From Paraburkholderia solisilvae (GTDB lineage: Bacteria; Pseudomonadota; Gammaproteobacteria; Burkholderiales; Burkholderiaceae), in assembly GCF_902859875.1 (NCBI RefSeq), contig NZ_CADIKF010000051.1, positions 1-54,100 of the forward strand: DNA of 54,100 nt, written 5' to 3'. The translations under genes were made by a program, and so were the position numbers. Positions 20,037 to 29,103 of the stretch are shown piece after piece; within the stretch, counting starts at the first letter, position 1, and every line of letters starts with the position of its first letter. The notes beneath the pieces were generated by a model. The model saw only the letters and a program-made list of their open reading frames with translations. It made no database searches and was not told the origin of the DNA.

Positions 20037-20672
20037 TCACGCCGGTTGCTCGAGGCCGAACGGCGCGAGGCTGCCGCGGCCGGCCCGCACCAGCACCGGT
20101 TCTTCACCGGTCAGATCGATCACGGTCGACGGTTCGCATACACACGCGCCACCGTCGATCACGAGATCGATCTGTTTTTCGAGGCGCGTGCGGATTTCTT
20201 CCGGATCGTTGAGCGGGCGCGTTTCGCCCGGCATGATCAGCGTCGTGCCGAGCAGCGGCTGGCCGAGCGCTTCGAGCAGCGCGAGCGTGATCGCGTGATC
20301 GGGCACGCGCAGGCCGATCGTCTTGCGCGACGGATGCGACAGGCGCCGCGGCACCTCCTTGGTCGCTTCGAGCACGAACACGTACGGGCCGGGCGTCACC
20401 GATTTGATCAACCGATACTGCCGGTTATCGACCATCGCGAAGCTCGCGAGCTCGGACAGGTCGCGCACCAGCAGCGACAGCAGCGCTTTCTCATCGAGAC
20501 CGCGGATGCGGCGCAGACGCTCGGCCGCGTGCTTGTCGTCGAGCCGGCAGCCGAGTGCGTAGCTGGAGTCGGTCGGCAGCGCCACGAGGCCGCCGCCGCA
20601 GATGATCTGCGCGGCCTGCTTGATGAGACGCGGCTGTGGATCGTCAGGATGAAGCCGGAAGTATTGGGACAT
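20037..20672 (-). CDS. YciO-type Sua5/YrdC domain protein (threonylcarbamoyl-AMP synthase-like)
   Basis: A 211-residue protein of the Sua5/YciO/YrdC fold. Family motifs are GGLVALPTDSSYALGC, the KxR/SxN-like nucleotide region (RKTIGLRVPDH) and PSTVIDLTGEEPVLVRAGRG. The gene begins MSQYFRLHPDDPQPRLI, as YciO proteins do; YciO is a distinct subgroup from the essential TsaC, with weaker activity reported. The tRNA t6A role is therefore only possible. It lies 69 bp after the PHP gene, the same pairing as E. coli yciV-yciO. Confidence 0.9.
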   Translation of the reverse strand: MSQYFRLHPDDPQPRLIKQAAQIICGGGLVALPTDSSYALGCRLDDKHAAERLRRIRGLDEKALLSLLVRDLSELASFAMVDNRQYRLIKSVTPGPYVFVLEATKEVPRRLSHPSRKTIGLRVPDHAITLALLEALGQPLLGTTLIMPGETRPLNDPEEIRTRLEKQIDLVIDGGACVCEPSTVIDLTGEEPVLVRAGRGSLAPFGLEQPA

Positions 20673-20741
20673 GGCGACTTGCGGTTCGAAAGACGGAGTA
20701 CCGATCGGTCACGCACGCTGCGTGCCCATGCGGCGCGGACG

Positions 20742-21572
20742 TCACAACCAGCGTTCCCAGACCGGCTTCAGGTCGGACGGCAGCGGCGGCAGGCCGCCGA
20801 GTTCGACGCGGCCTTCGCCGGCCGCGTGGAAATCCGAGCCGCGCGAGGCTTCGAAACCGAACCGGCGCGCCACGTCCGCGTACTCGCGATACTGGTCCGG
20901 CGTATGACTGCCGGTCACCACCTCGATCGCCTTGCCGCCGAGATCGATAAATTCGCCGAACAATGCATCGAACTCGAGCGGCGTGTAGTCGTAGCGCCCC
21001 GGGTGCGCGACGACCGCCTCGCCGCCCGCGGTCTGGATCCACTTCACCGCATCGGCGAGCTTCGACCAGCGGTGCGCGACATAGCCCGGCTTGCCGTCCG
21101 CGAGATAGCGATCGAACGCATCTTGCGTCGACTTGCAGTGGCCGTTTTCGACGAGGCAGCGCGCGAAGTGGGTACGCGAAATCATGTCCGCATTCGAGGC
21201 GAGCTTCAGTGCGCCTTCGTACGTGCCCGGAATGCCGAGCGCGTCCAGTTGCTCGCCCATCGCTTCGGCACGTGCCGCGCGACCGCTGCGCGTGCGTTCG
21301 AGGCCGTCGATCAGCGCCTGACACGACGGGTCGACGTTCAGACCGACAATATGCACGGTGCGCGCCGCCCACGTCACCGAAATCTCGACGCCGCACAGGT
21401 AACCCATGCCGAGTTCCCGCGCGGTGTCGCGCGCTTCGACCTGGCCGCCGACCTCGTCGTGATCGGTCAGCGCCCACAGCGTCACGCCGTGCGCATGCGC
21501 ACGGCGCGCGACGTCGGCGGGCGCGAACTGGCCGTCTGACACGGTGGAATGGCAATGCAGGTCGGCGTTCAT
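20742..21572 (-). CDS. PHP-domain phosphoesterase (YciV/RNase AM-like)
   Basis: A 276-residue PHP-family metal-dependent phosphatase. Conserved metal ligands are seen in ADLHCHSTVSDG, LTDHDEVGG, GVEISV, EAVVAHPGRY and GSDFHAAGEG. The family, including E. coli YciV, hydrolyses nucleoside 3',5'-bisphosphates and trims 5' RNA ends. The protein begins MNADLHCHS, so the first His-x-His is almost at the N-terminus, typical for the group. Partner yciO follows on the same strand. Confidence 0.93.
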   Translation of the reverse strand: MNADLHCHSTVSDGQFAPADVARRAHAHGVTLWALTDHDEVGGQVEARDTARELGMGYLCGVEISVTWAARTVHIVGLNVDPSCQALIDGLERTRSGRAARAEAMGEQLDALGIPGTYEGALKLASNADMISRTHFARCLVENGHCKSTQDAFDRYLADGKPGYVAHRWSKLADAVKWIQTAGGEAVVAHPGRYDYTPLEFDALFGEFIDLGGKAIEVVTGSHTPDQYREYADVARRFGFEASRGSDFHAAGEGRVELGGLPPLPSDLKPVWERWL

Positions 21573-21741
21573 CTCTGTCTTAAAAAGGTTGTCGGACCAT
21601 TTTACTGCAATGCACTAAGCCATATGCATACGATTTGCGAACGTCCGCGGCGGCCGGTCGAGCGAAAATCGGAGCAAGTGCCGCGCCGCTGACGGACATT
21701 TGATGAACATTTGTCGGACATCGATCCTTATGCGCAAAAAG

Positions 21742-22626
21742 TCACGCGCAGAATGCCTCGATCAGCGTCGCGACCTGCTCCGGCTGATCGTGATGGACCA
21801 TATGGCCGGCGTCGTCGACGATCTTTTCGCGCCAGTCGGGAAAAGCGCGGAATCGGGCCTTGAACTCGTCGAGCGCAATCTCGCCGGCGAAGCTGGCGAG
21901 CATCGGCGAGCCGGCCGCTTCAACGTGGAGCACTTTCGCGCGTACCTGCGACCACACGGCCATCACCTCGTCGACCCGGTACAGCTGCGGGCTGCGAATC
22001 TTGTGCGCGGGGTCCGCGAGCAGCATGAAGCCGCCGTCGCCGTCCGGCTTCGACCAATGCTGCGCGAGAAAGCGCGCACGCCGCGGGTCGAGGCGCGCGT
22101 TGTTGGCCACGAGGCGCGCGGCGACTTCGTCGAGCGACGCGTAGCGCCGCAGCCGCGGCGGCTCGCGCAGGTCGTCGAGCCAGCCGCGTAGACGCCGCGG
22201 CGCTTGCGCAGCGTGCGCGGGCGCGAGCCCGAAGCCTTCGAGATCGACGACGCGCCGCACGCGTTCGGGCCGCACGCCCGCATACAGACAGACGACGTTC
22301 GCGCCCATGCTATGGCCGACCAGGTTCACCGCGCCGTCCGGCGCATAGTGATCGAGCAACGCGTCAAGGTCCGCGAGATAGTCGTGGAACCAGTAATGGC
22401 CGCCGCCGTGAGCCGCGACCGGCCAATCGGACAGCCCGAAGCCGCGCGCATCCGGCGCGACGACCTGCCAGTCGCCGCGCAGCGCATCGACGACAAACTG
22501 GAACGACGCGGCCACGTCCATCCAGCCGTGCAGCATGAAGAGCATCGGCGCGTCGGACGCGCCCCAGCGCCGCACGTGCAGCCGCACGCCGCGCACGGGA
22601 ATGAATTCGGAACGGGATTCGGTCAT
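21742..22626 (-). CDS. Alpha/beta-fold hydrolase
   Basis: A 294-residue alpha/beta hydrolase. It has the oxyanion region MLFMLHGWMDVAASFQF, the nucleophile elbow GHSMGANV (Ser), an acidic residue before RVVDLEGFGL and a late histidine in IVDDAGHMVHHDQPEQ. The cap region is Arg-rich. The substrate is not evident; esterase, lipase or C-C hydrolase are all possible. It has its own gap of 84 bp from the DUF455 gene and 169 bp from the PHP gene, so it could be in a loose operon with either. Confidence 0.9.
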   Translation of the reverse strand: MTESRSEFIPVRGVRLHVRRWGASDAPMLFMLHGWMDVAASFQFVVDALRGDWQVVAPDARGFGLSDWPVAAHGGGHYWFHDYLADLDALLDHYAPDGAVNLVGHSMGANVVCLYAGVRPERVRRVVDLEGFGLAPAHAAQAPRRLRGWLDDLREPPRLRRYASLDEVAARLVANNARLDPRRARFLAQHWSKPDGDGGFMLLADPAHKIRSPQLYRVDEVMAVWSQVRAKVLHVEAAGSPMLASFAGEIALDEFKARFRAFPDWREKIVDDAGHMVHHDQPEQVATLIEAFCA

Positions 22627-22710
22627 CGGGCGCAGCCGCGTGAAAAAGAATGGTCGTTCGATTGTATCGAACCATGCTCCGCGTGTCCGCTGTACCTTTC
22701 GAGGAACCGT

Positions 22711-23586
22711 TCAAACACCGCGATCAGGCTGCGCCGTTGACGGATCGAGCCCCGCCAGCGCGGCCAGTTCGGCCTCGTCGAAACCCGCCGCGCGGCGCGC
22801 GTCGAAATTGAACGGGCCGCGCAGCCGCGGCGCACGATATTCATCCGCCAGCCGCAGGTAGGTTTCGTGCGGCTCGAGCTGCGCGTGCTCGCACAGATAG
22901 CGGAACCAGCGGTTGCCGATCAGCACATGGCCGATCTCGTCGCGCAGGATCACGTCGAGAATCGCCGCCGACGCATGATCGCCCGCCTGCTGCAGGCGCG
23001 CGCGGATCGGCGGCGAGGCGTCGAGGCCGCGCGCCTCGAGCGTGCGCGGCACGAGCGCCATCCGTGCGAGCACGTCGCCGCGCGTGCGCTCGCACATGTC
23101 CCACAAGCCGTCGTGCGCGGGAAAATCGCCGTACGCATGGCCGAACCCGGCAAGGCGCGCGCTCAGCAGCGAAAAGTGATGCGCTTCTTCGGCCGCGACC
23201 TTCAGCCAGTCGTCGTAAAACGCAGCCGGCATGCCGGCGAAACGCCAGACCGCATCGAGTGCGAGGTTGATCGCATTGAACTCGATATGCGCGAGCGCGT
23301 GCAGCAGCACCGCACGCCCCTGCTCCGACTGCATGCTGCGCCGTCCGAGCTTGCGCGGCTCGACGAGTTCAGGACGCGCCGGACGCCCGGGCAAGCCCGT
23401 CGGCTCATCGATGACGCGCGGCGGGTTCCAGCGTGCCGCGCCGTCGCGCACGCGCGCGTGCAGCGCCTGCACGGCCTGCGCCTTCGCAGGTGGATCGGTT
23501 TCAAGCAGGATGCCGAGCGCGTCGCTGCGCGCGCAGCCGCCGGATAGATCAGCCATAGAGATAACGGGAACGGCGGGATGCGACAT
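22711..23586 (-). CDS. DUF455 ferritin-like domain protein
   Basis: A 291-residue protein of the DUF455 family, a ferritin-like four-helix fold. Possible di-metal ligands are seen in HALAHIEFNAINLALDA, VAAEEAHHFSLL and LRDEIGHVLIGNRWF, where Glu and His alternate as in ferritin-like di-iron proteins. The function is unknown; relatives are often linked to tRNA modification enzymes such as MiaE only by fold. The start MSHPAVPVI (23586) is chosen over the internal MADLSGG (23556); neither has a strong ribosome binding site. It is divergent from the gamma carbonic anhydrase gene. Confidence 0.85.
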   Translation of the reverse strand: MSHPAVPVISMADLSGGCARSDALGILLETDPPAKAQAVQALHARVRDGAARWNPPRVIDEPTGLPGRPARPELVEPRKLGRRSMQSEQGRAVLLHALAHIEFNAINLALDAVWRFAGMPAAFYDDWLKVAAEEAHHFSLLSARLAGFGHAYGDFPAHDGLWDMCERTRGDVLARMALVPRTLEARGLDASPPIRARLQQAGDHASAAILDVILRDEIGHVLIGNRWFRYLCEHAQLEPHETYLRLADEYRAPRLRGPFNFDARRAAGFDEAELAALAGLDPSTAQPDRGV

Positions 23587-23859
23587 ATCGGTGAAATCGG
23601 TCGAACAGAACAGGTCAGTGCCCGATGCTAGCCGAACGGACAGGCGGCTGGAACTCCGCCGACGGACCCATAGCGGCACAAGAGTGCGCCGTACCTCCGC
23701 AACAGACCGGTCGAATATGGGTCTGGCCCCGTGAGAGCGTCACGTGGCCGCGCGGCACAACCATTTACAATACGCGCTTCAACCCCGCGGCGCGCCACCG
23801 CAAGAAGTCCGCGGCGCGGCCGACGGCGGCCGACGCCCCCTGCTTATCCGGGAGACACC

Positions 23860-24384
23860 GTGGCAATCTACAAGCTTGGCGACGCAGCCCCCACCGTCCA
23901 TGAAAGCGTGTTCGTGGCGGATACCGCGACGCTGATCGGCAAAGTGACCGTCGAAGAGAATGCGAGCATCTGGTTCGGCGCATCGCTGCGCGCCGACAAC
24001 GAGCCGATCGTAGTCGGCACCGGCAGCAACATTCAGGAGAACGCGGTACTGCATACCGACCCCGGCTTCCCGCTCACCATCGAGCCGAACGTGACGGTCG
24101 GCCATCAGGCGATGCTGCACGGCTGCACGATCCGGGAAGGCGCGTTGATCGGGATTCAGGCCATTGTCTTGAATGGCGCGGTGATCGGCCGCAACTGTCT
24201 GGTCGGCGCCGGCGCCGTCGTCACCGAGGGCAAGCAGTTTCCGGACAATTCGCTGATTCTCGGCGCGCCGGCGAAAGTCGTGCGCGAGCTGACGGACGCG
24301 GATATCGCCGGCATGCGGCGCGCCACCGAGGGTTACATCACGCGCCGTGAATTCTACAAGGCGCAGCTTGTGCGAGTCGGGTGA
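23860..24384 (+). CDS. Gamma carbonic anhydrase family protein (YrdA/PaaY-like)
   Basis: A 174-residue left-handed beta-helix protein with hexapeptide repeats and the histidine ligands typical of gamma carbonic anhydrases (ENAVLHTDPG, VTVGHQAMLHGCTI). It starts at GTG with a GGAGA ribosome binding site, giving VAIYKLGDAAPTV; the frame remains open upstream but without similarity. Members bind zinc, and some hydrate CO2 while others act as thioesterases (PaaY). The gene is 58 bp before hslO on the same strand. Confidence 0.92.
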   Translation: MAIYKLGDAAPTVHESVFVADTATLIGKVTVEENASIWFGASLRADNEPIVVGTGSNIQENAVLHTDPGFPLTIEPNVTVGHQAMLHGCTIREGALIGIQAIVLNGAVIGRNCLVGAGAVVTEGKQFPDNSLILGAPAKVVRELTDADIAGMRRATEGYITRREFYKAQLVRVG

Positions 24385-24442
24385 GGCCAGCCGGCATTTG
24401 CGCCGGCCTCCACCCGCTGCGCGACATCATCGAGGGAAAGTT

Positions 24443-25396
24443 GTGAGTGACCAGTTGCAAAAATTCATGTTCAGCACGGCGCCGGTACGCGGCGAAATCG
24501 TGTCGCTGCACAATACATGGCAAGAGGTGCTGACGCGCCGCGATTACCCGGCGCCCGTGCGCACGGTACTCGGCGAAATGATGGCCGCGTGCGCGCTGCT
24601 GTCGGCCAATCTGAAGTTCGACGGCACGCTGATCATGCAGATCTACGGCGACGGCCCGGTCAAGATGCTGGTCGTGCAGTGCAATTCGAATCTGGCGCTG
24701 CGTGCGACCGCGAAGTTTTCCGCGCAGTTTTCCGCGGACGCGCTCGGCGAAAACGTCACGCTGCCCGAGCTCATCAATGCAAGCGGCCACGGCCGCTGCG
24801 TGATTACGCTGGACCCGAGCAACAAGCAGCCGGGGCAACAGCCGTATCAGGGCATCGTGCCGCTGTCGGGTGAAGACGGGCCGCTCGAATCGATCGCGCA
24901 GGTGCTCGAGCACTACATGCATCATTCGGAACAGCTCGACACGCGCCTGTGGCTCGCGGCGAACAGCGACCGGGCGGTCGGCATGCTGCTGCAGAAGCTG
25001 CCCGGCGACGGCGGCATCGTCCCGCATCCGGGCGAACTCGATGCCGATACATGGGACCGCGTATGCACGCTCGGCGGCACGCTGTCGCAAGACGAGCTGT
25101 TGGGCGAAGAGCCGGCGACGCTGTTCCGGCGTCTCTTCTGGCAGGAGAACGTCTACCATTTCGAGCCGACGAATACGCGCTTCGAATGCACGTGCTCGCG
25201 TGAAAAGGTCGGCGGAATGTTGAAGATGCTCGGCCGCGAGGAAGTCGACAGTGTGATCGAGGAACGCGGCCATGTCGAAATTCACTGCGAATTCTGCAAC
25301 CAGCGCTATGAGTTCGACCCGGTCGACGTCGCGCAACTTTTCGTCGCAAGCGCGCTCTCAGAGGGAGTAGCGCCGGCTGCCGGGCAGCGGCACTGA
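24443..25396 (+). CDS. hslO: Redox-regulated holdase Hsp33
   Basis: Hsp33 is a cytoplasmic chaperone activated by oxidation: four zinc-binding cysteines form disulfides and unfold the C-terminal switch. The 317-residue protein starts at GTG (MSDQLQKFMFSTAPVRGEIV). It has the redox switch cysteines CTC (249, 251) and CEFC (282, 285), spaced as in the family. The middle part matches Hsp33 (NTWQEVLTRRDYPAPVRTVL, QGIVPLSGE). A GAGGGA box lies before the GTG. It follows the carbonic anhydrase gene closely. Confidence 0.96.
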   Translation: MSDQLQKFMFSTAPVRGEIVSLHNTWQEVLTRRDYPAPVRTVLGEMMAACALLSANLKFDGTLIMQIYGDGPVKMLVVQCNSNLALRATAKFSAQFSADALGENVTLPELINASGHGRCVITLDPSNKQPGQQPYQGIVPLSGEDGPLESIAQVLEHYMHHSEQLDTRLWLAANSDRAVGMLLQKLPGDGGIVPHPGELDADTWDRVCTLGGTLSQDELLGEEPATLFRRLFWQENVYHFEPTNTRFECTCSREKVGGMLKMLGREEVDSVIEERGHVEIHCEFCNQRYEFDPVDVAQLFVASALSEGVAPAAGQRH

Positions 25397-25620
25397 GGCT
25401 GGCCGGGCGCGCGCCGGCAGGCGGTGCGCGCCTGGTCGTGCGGCCGGCCTCGCGGCTGACCTCGCTGTTGACCTCATACTCGGCCTGTCAATATCCGCCG
25501 CTGTCTTGCCCGCCGTTCGCCGGCGCGGCAAGATGAATCCCGGCGCGGCACGCGGACAGCGCTCCTTCGCGCGCACAGGCCCGCTCCTTTTACTTAGGCA
25601 TCCGACTGATGGAGGCCATC

Positions 25621-26025
25621 ATGAATTCGCTTTCGCCACGGCGTCCTCAACGGATGAACCGACGGAACCGGCTGCGCGCCGCCGCGACGCCGCTGCTCGT
25701 CGGCGGCGCGGTGACGCTGGCGGGTTGCATGATGGACCCGCCGGGGCCGTCGCCGATCTACAGCCGCCTGCCCGCCGATCAACTCGACACGACGGCCGCC
25801 GCGCACCCGTTCACGCCCGAGGAACGCGCCCGCTACGACGCGATCGACAAACAGGTGCTGGCCGAACAGGATCAGGCGATCGCCGCCGAAGCCGCCGCAC
25901 AGGCGTGGTCACGCTATTACGCGGCGCCGGTCAGCGTCTACGGCAGCTACTACAGCGGCGGATGGGGACACGGCTGGGGCACCGGAATCGGCTACGGCTA
26001 TCCGGGCTGGGGATGGGGCTGGTAA
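25621..26025 (+). CDS. Lipoprotein with Gly/Tyr/Trp-rich C-terminus
   Basis: A 134-residue predicted lipoprotein with signal sequence ending VTLAGCMMDP. The C-terminal part is rich in Gly, Tyr and Trp (SGGWGHGWGTGIGYGYPGW). The start at 25621 is preceded by GGAGG at five bases; an ATG four codons upstream overlaps that site and is less likely. I do not recognise a functional family; similar small Gly-rich lipoproteins are frequent in Burkholderia. It is probably outer-membrane or periplasmic. No operon partner is evident; hslO ends 225 bp upstream. Confidence 0.78.
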   Translation: MNSLSPRRPQRMNRRNRLRAAATPLLVGGAVTLAGCMMDPPGPSPIYSRLPADQLDTTAAAHPFTPEERARYDAIDKQVLAEQDQAIAAEAAAQAWSRYYAAPVSVYGSYYSGGWGHGWGTGIGYGYPGWGWGW

Positions 26026-26137
26026 CGTGGCACCGGCGCTGACACCGGCGCGGCAACCCGCGCTGGCACCGGCCACGGGTGGCAGCGCTGATAATGGCGC
26101 GGCGGCAGGCGCAGGCGCCTGCGCCACGCGATTCGTT

Positions 26138-26177
26138 ATTGACGGATTGACGGGTTGACGGATTGACGGATTGACGG
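26138..26177. repeat. Five tandem copies of an 8-bp unit
   Basis: ATTGACGG is repeated five times without gaps; the third copy begins with G instead of A. It lies between the convergent lipoprotein and ftsB stop codons, 20 bp from the ftsB end. It is noncoding. Such octamer arrays expand and contract by slippage. Confidence 0.92.
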
Positions 26178-26196
26178 GCTATCGGGCGAAGCCCGT

Positions 26197-26643
26197 TCAA
26201 CCCGCGCCTTTCTTCTTCGCGTTCTCTTCCGCGTTCTTCTTCGCGCCGCGCTTGTTGCGCTCAGCCTTCGGCCGCGACTCCGGGTTGGGCACGACCGTCA
26301 CCGGCGCGGCCGACATCTGGCCACGCGTCGAGATCGACGAACCGGGCGCATTCGAGGCCGGCAGCGGCGCATTCGGCGACACGAACTGCACGAACACTTC
26401 GCTGTCCTTGACCATCCCCATCTCGTAGCGCGCACGCTCCTCGACCGCGGCGCTGCCATTCTGCAGATCCTGCACTTCCCCTTCGATGCGCTCGTTGCGA
26501 ACCTTCTCGTCCGCGTTTTTCTGCAGTTGCTGATCCAGCTGCTGCCGCAGTTCGTGCACGCGAAGCCAGCCTCCGTGTCCCCACCACAGTGGAACCTGGA
26601 TCAGCACCAGCAGGACGAGCAGAACGACAGTGACAAGGCGCAT
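26197..26643 (-). CDS. ftsB: Cell division protein FtsB
   Basis: FtsB is a bitopic division protein that forms the FtsQLB complex and signals activation of septal peptidoglycan synthesis. The 148-residue protein starts MRLVTVVLLVLLVLIQVPLW (membrane segment 3-20), followed by a Gln/Leu/Glu coiled coil (ELRQQLDQQLQKNADEKVRN) and EERARYEMGMVKDSEVFVQF, the family's conserved end. A Lys/Asn-rich tail of about 45 residues extends beyond the E. coli protein, usual in Burkholderia. The frame is open 20 codons further upstream, but the membrane segment fixes the start. It follows eno by 88 bp, the conserved eno-ftsB order. Confidence 0.94.
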   Translation of the reverse strand: MRLVTVVLLVLLVLIQVPLWWGHGGWLRVHELRQQLDQQLQKNADEKVRNERIEGEVQDLQNGSAAVEERARYEMGMVKDSEVFVQFVSPNAPLPASNAPGSSISTRGQMSAAPVTVVPNPESRPKAERNKRGAKKNAEENAKKKGAG

Positions 26644-26731
26644 GAAGGCTTTTTGATCAGTGAATGCGCCACCGCCCTGCTGGACGCAGGGCGGCGGGGT
26701 CAATCAGACTACCGGGAGCAGATTACGCGAA

Positions 26732-28015
26732 TCAACGCAGATTGTAGAACGCGGATTTGCCCGGGTAGCTCGCGATATCGCCGAGATCTTCCTCGATGCG
26801 CAGCAGCTGGTTGTACTTCGAGATGCGGTCGCTGCGCGACAGCGAGCCCGTCTTGATTTGCCCGGCATTCAGGCCGACCGCGATATCCGCGATCGTCGAG
26901 TCTTCGGTTTCGCCCGAACGGTGCGAGATCACCGCGGTATAGCCCGCGCGCTTGGCCATTTCGATTGCCGCGAAGGTTTCGGTCAGCGTGCCGATCTGGT
27001 TGATCTTGATCAGGATCGAGTTCGCGATGCCCTTCTCGATGCCTTCCTTCAGGATGCGCGTGTTGGTCACGAAGAGGTCGTCGCCGACCAGCTGGATTTT
27101 CTTGCCGAGCTTGTCGGTCAGGAGCTTCCAGCCTTCCCAGTCGCTTTCGTGCATGCCGTCTTCGATCGATACGATCGGGAATTTGTCGGCGAGCGTCGCC
27201 AGATAGTCGGTGAATTCCGCCGACGACAGTTGCAGACCCTCGCCCGCCAGCTGGTACTTGCCGTCGTGGTAGAACTCGCTTGCCGCGCAGTCGAGCGCGA
27301 GCAGCACGTCTTCGCCGGCGCGGTAGCCGGCTTTTTCGATTGCCTGCAGGATGGTCGACAGGCACTCGTCGTTGCTGCCGAAGTTCGGCGCGAAGCCGCC
27401 TTCGTCGCCCACGGCCGTGCTCATGCCGCGATCCGACAAAATTTTCTTCAGCGCGTGGAACACTTCCGCGCCGCAACGCAGCGCTTCGCGGAAGGTCGGC
27501 TGGCTGACCGGCACGATCATGAATTCCTGGATGTCGAGGCTGTTGTTCGCGTGCGCGCCGCCGTTCACGATGTTCATCATCGGCACCGGCAGTTGCATCG
27601 CGCCCGAGCCGCCGAAGTAGCGGTACAGCGGCAGGCCGGCCTCTTCCGCCGCGGCCTTCGCGACCGCCATCGACACCGCGAGCAGCGCGTTGGCGCCGAG
27701 GCGCGACTTGTTGTCGGTGCCGTCGAGCTCGAGCAGCGTCTTGTCGAGAAACGCCTGCTCGGACGCGTCGAGGCCCATGATCGCCTCGGAGATTTCGGTG
27801 TTGATATGTTCGACCGCCTTCAGCACGCCCTTGCCGCTATAGCGGCCCGTTTCGCCGTCGCGCAGTTCGATCGCTTCACGCGAACCGGTCGACGCACCCG
27901 ACGGCACCGCCGCACGGCCCATCGTGCCCGATTCCAGCAGCACGTCGCACTCGACGGTGGGGTTGCCTCGCGAATCGAGAATCTCGCGACCGATGATATC
28001 TACGATAGCACTCAT
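26732..28015 (-). CDS. eno: Enolase (phosphopyruvate hydratase)
   Basis: Enolase interconverts 2-phosphoglycerate and phosphoenolpyruvate; in many bacteria it is also part of the RNA degradosome. The 427-residue protein is of standard length and has the signature SHRSGETEDSTIADIAVG, the magnesium ligands in SIEDG and VGDD, and the start MSAIVDIIGREILDSRGNPT. It lies in the pyrG-kdsA-eno-ftsB order common to Burkholderiales. A 233-bp gap separates it from kdsA. Confidence 0.98.
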   Translation of the reverse strand: MSAIVDIIGREILDSRGNPTVECDVLLESGTMGRAAVPSGASTGSREAIELRDGETGRYSGKGVLKAVEHINTEISEAIMGLDASEQAFLDKTLLELDGTDNKSRLGANALLAVSMAVAKAAAEEAGLPLYRYFGGSGAMQLPVPMMNIVNGGAHANNSLDIQEFMIVPVSQPTFREALRCGAEVFHALKKILSDRGMSTAVGDEGGFAPNFGSNDECLSTILQAIEKAGYRAGEDVLLALDCAASEFYHDGKYQLAGEGLQLSSAEFTDYLATLADKFPIVSIEDGMHESDWEGWKLLTDKLGKKIQLVGDDLFVTNTRILKEGIEKGIANSILIKINQIGTLTETFAAIEMAKRAGYTAVISHRSGETEDSTIADIAVGLNAGQIKTGSLSRSDRISKYNQLLRIEEDLGDIASYPGKSAFYNLR

Positions 28016-28248
28016 GGTTTCCTCAAGAAGTTACGGTGGATTCATTACGGTGAACCGTGCGGTGCGAGCCGGCCTCGTGGCCTGCGCAGCGCCGCACGGA
28101 GCGACGGCGATCGGTTGGCTCGCGGCATGCGCGCCATGTATTGCGGACCCTGCGCGGGACGCTGTGCGGATTGCCGGCCGAGCTGCGTGTCCAACTGCCC
28201 CGCAGTGTGCCGGAATCCGGATACGCGGTTGACGCACGGCGCGCGGCA

Positions 28249-29103
28249 TCAGTTGAAATCGTGCTCGAGAAACGGCGTGCGCTTCACGGCCTGATCGAGC
28301 GTAATCAGCGTCTCGAGCAGATCGGCCATGCGCGAGAGCGGCACGGCATTCGGGCCATCGGACTTCGCTTGCGCGGGGTTCGGGTGCGTCTCCATAAACA
28401 GCCCCGCAACGCCGGTCGCGACGGCCGCGCGCGCGAGCACCGGCACGAATTCGCGCTGCCCGCCGGAACTCGTGCCCTGCCCGCCCGGCAGTTGCACCGA
28501 GTGCGTTGCATCGAACACGACCGGCGCGCCGGTCTCGCGCATGATCGCAAGCGAGCGCATGTCGGACACGAGGTTGTTATAGCCGAACGACACACCGCGT
28601 TCGCAAGCCATGAAGCGGTCTTCGGAAAGCCCGGCTTCACGGGCCGCATCGCGCGCCTTGTCGATCACGTTCTTCATGTCGTGCGGCGCGAGGAACTGGC
28701 CTTTCTTGATGTTGACCGGCTTGCCCGAACGCGCGCACGCGTGGATAAAGTCGGTCTGCCGGCACAGGAACGCGGGCGTTTGCAGCACGTCGACCGTCGC
28801 GGCGACCTGCTCGATTTCCTCGATGCTGTGCACATCGGTCAGCACCGGCACGCCAAGCTGACGCTTCACTTCGGAAAGAATACGCAGCCCTTCGTCCATG
28901 CCCAGACCGCGAAACGACTTGCCGCTGCTGCGGTTCGCCTTGTCGTACGAAGACTTGTAGATAAACGGGACTTTCAGCTTCGCGCAGATTTCCTTCAGCG
29001 TGCCCGCGGTGTCGATCGTCATCTGTTCCGATTCGACGACGCAGGTGCCGGCGATCAGAAAGAACGGCTTGTCGAGCCCGATCTCGAAGTCGGCGAGCTT
29101 CAT
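28249..29103 (-). CDS. kdsA: 3-deoxy-D-manno-octulosonate 8-phosphate synthase
   Basis: KdsA condenses phosphoenolpyruvate with arabinose 5-phosphate to make KDO 8-phosphate for lipopolysaccharide. The 284-residue protein has the family's LIAGTCVVESEQM start region, YKSSYDKANRSSGKSFRGLG, DVHSIEEIEQV, LCRQTDFIHA and ATHSVQLPGG. The ATG overlaps the pyrG stop codon in an ATGA arrangement, with a GGAGAAAG ribosome binding site inside the pyrG 3' end, so translation is coupled. The frame is open into pyrG upstream, but only from the ATG at 29103 does it match KdsA. Confidence 0.98.
   Translation of the reverse strand: MKLADFEIGLDKPFFLIAGTCVVESEQMTIDTAGTLKEICAKLKVPFIYKSSYDKANRSSGKSFRGLGMDEGLRILSEVKRQLGVPVLTDVHSIEEIEQVAATVDVLQTPAFLCRQTDFIHACARSGKPVNIKKGQFLAPHDMKNVIDKARDAAREAGLSEDRFMACERGVSFGYNNLVSDMRSLAIMRETGAPVVFDATHSVQLPGGQGTSSGGQREFVPVLARAAVATGVAGLFMETHPNPAQAKSDGPNAVPLSRMADLLETLITLDQAVKRTPFLEHDFN

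Noticed and set aside
26138..26177. CRISPR-like array
   Set aside because: The 8-bp units are directly adjacent without spacers and no cas genes are present.
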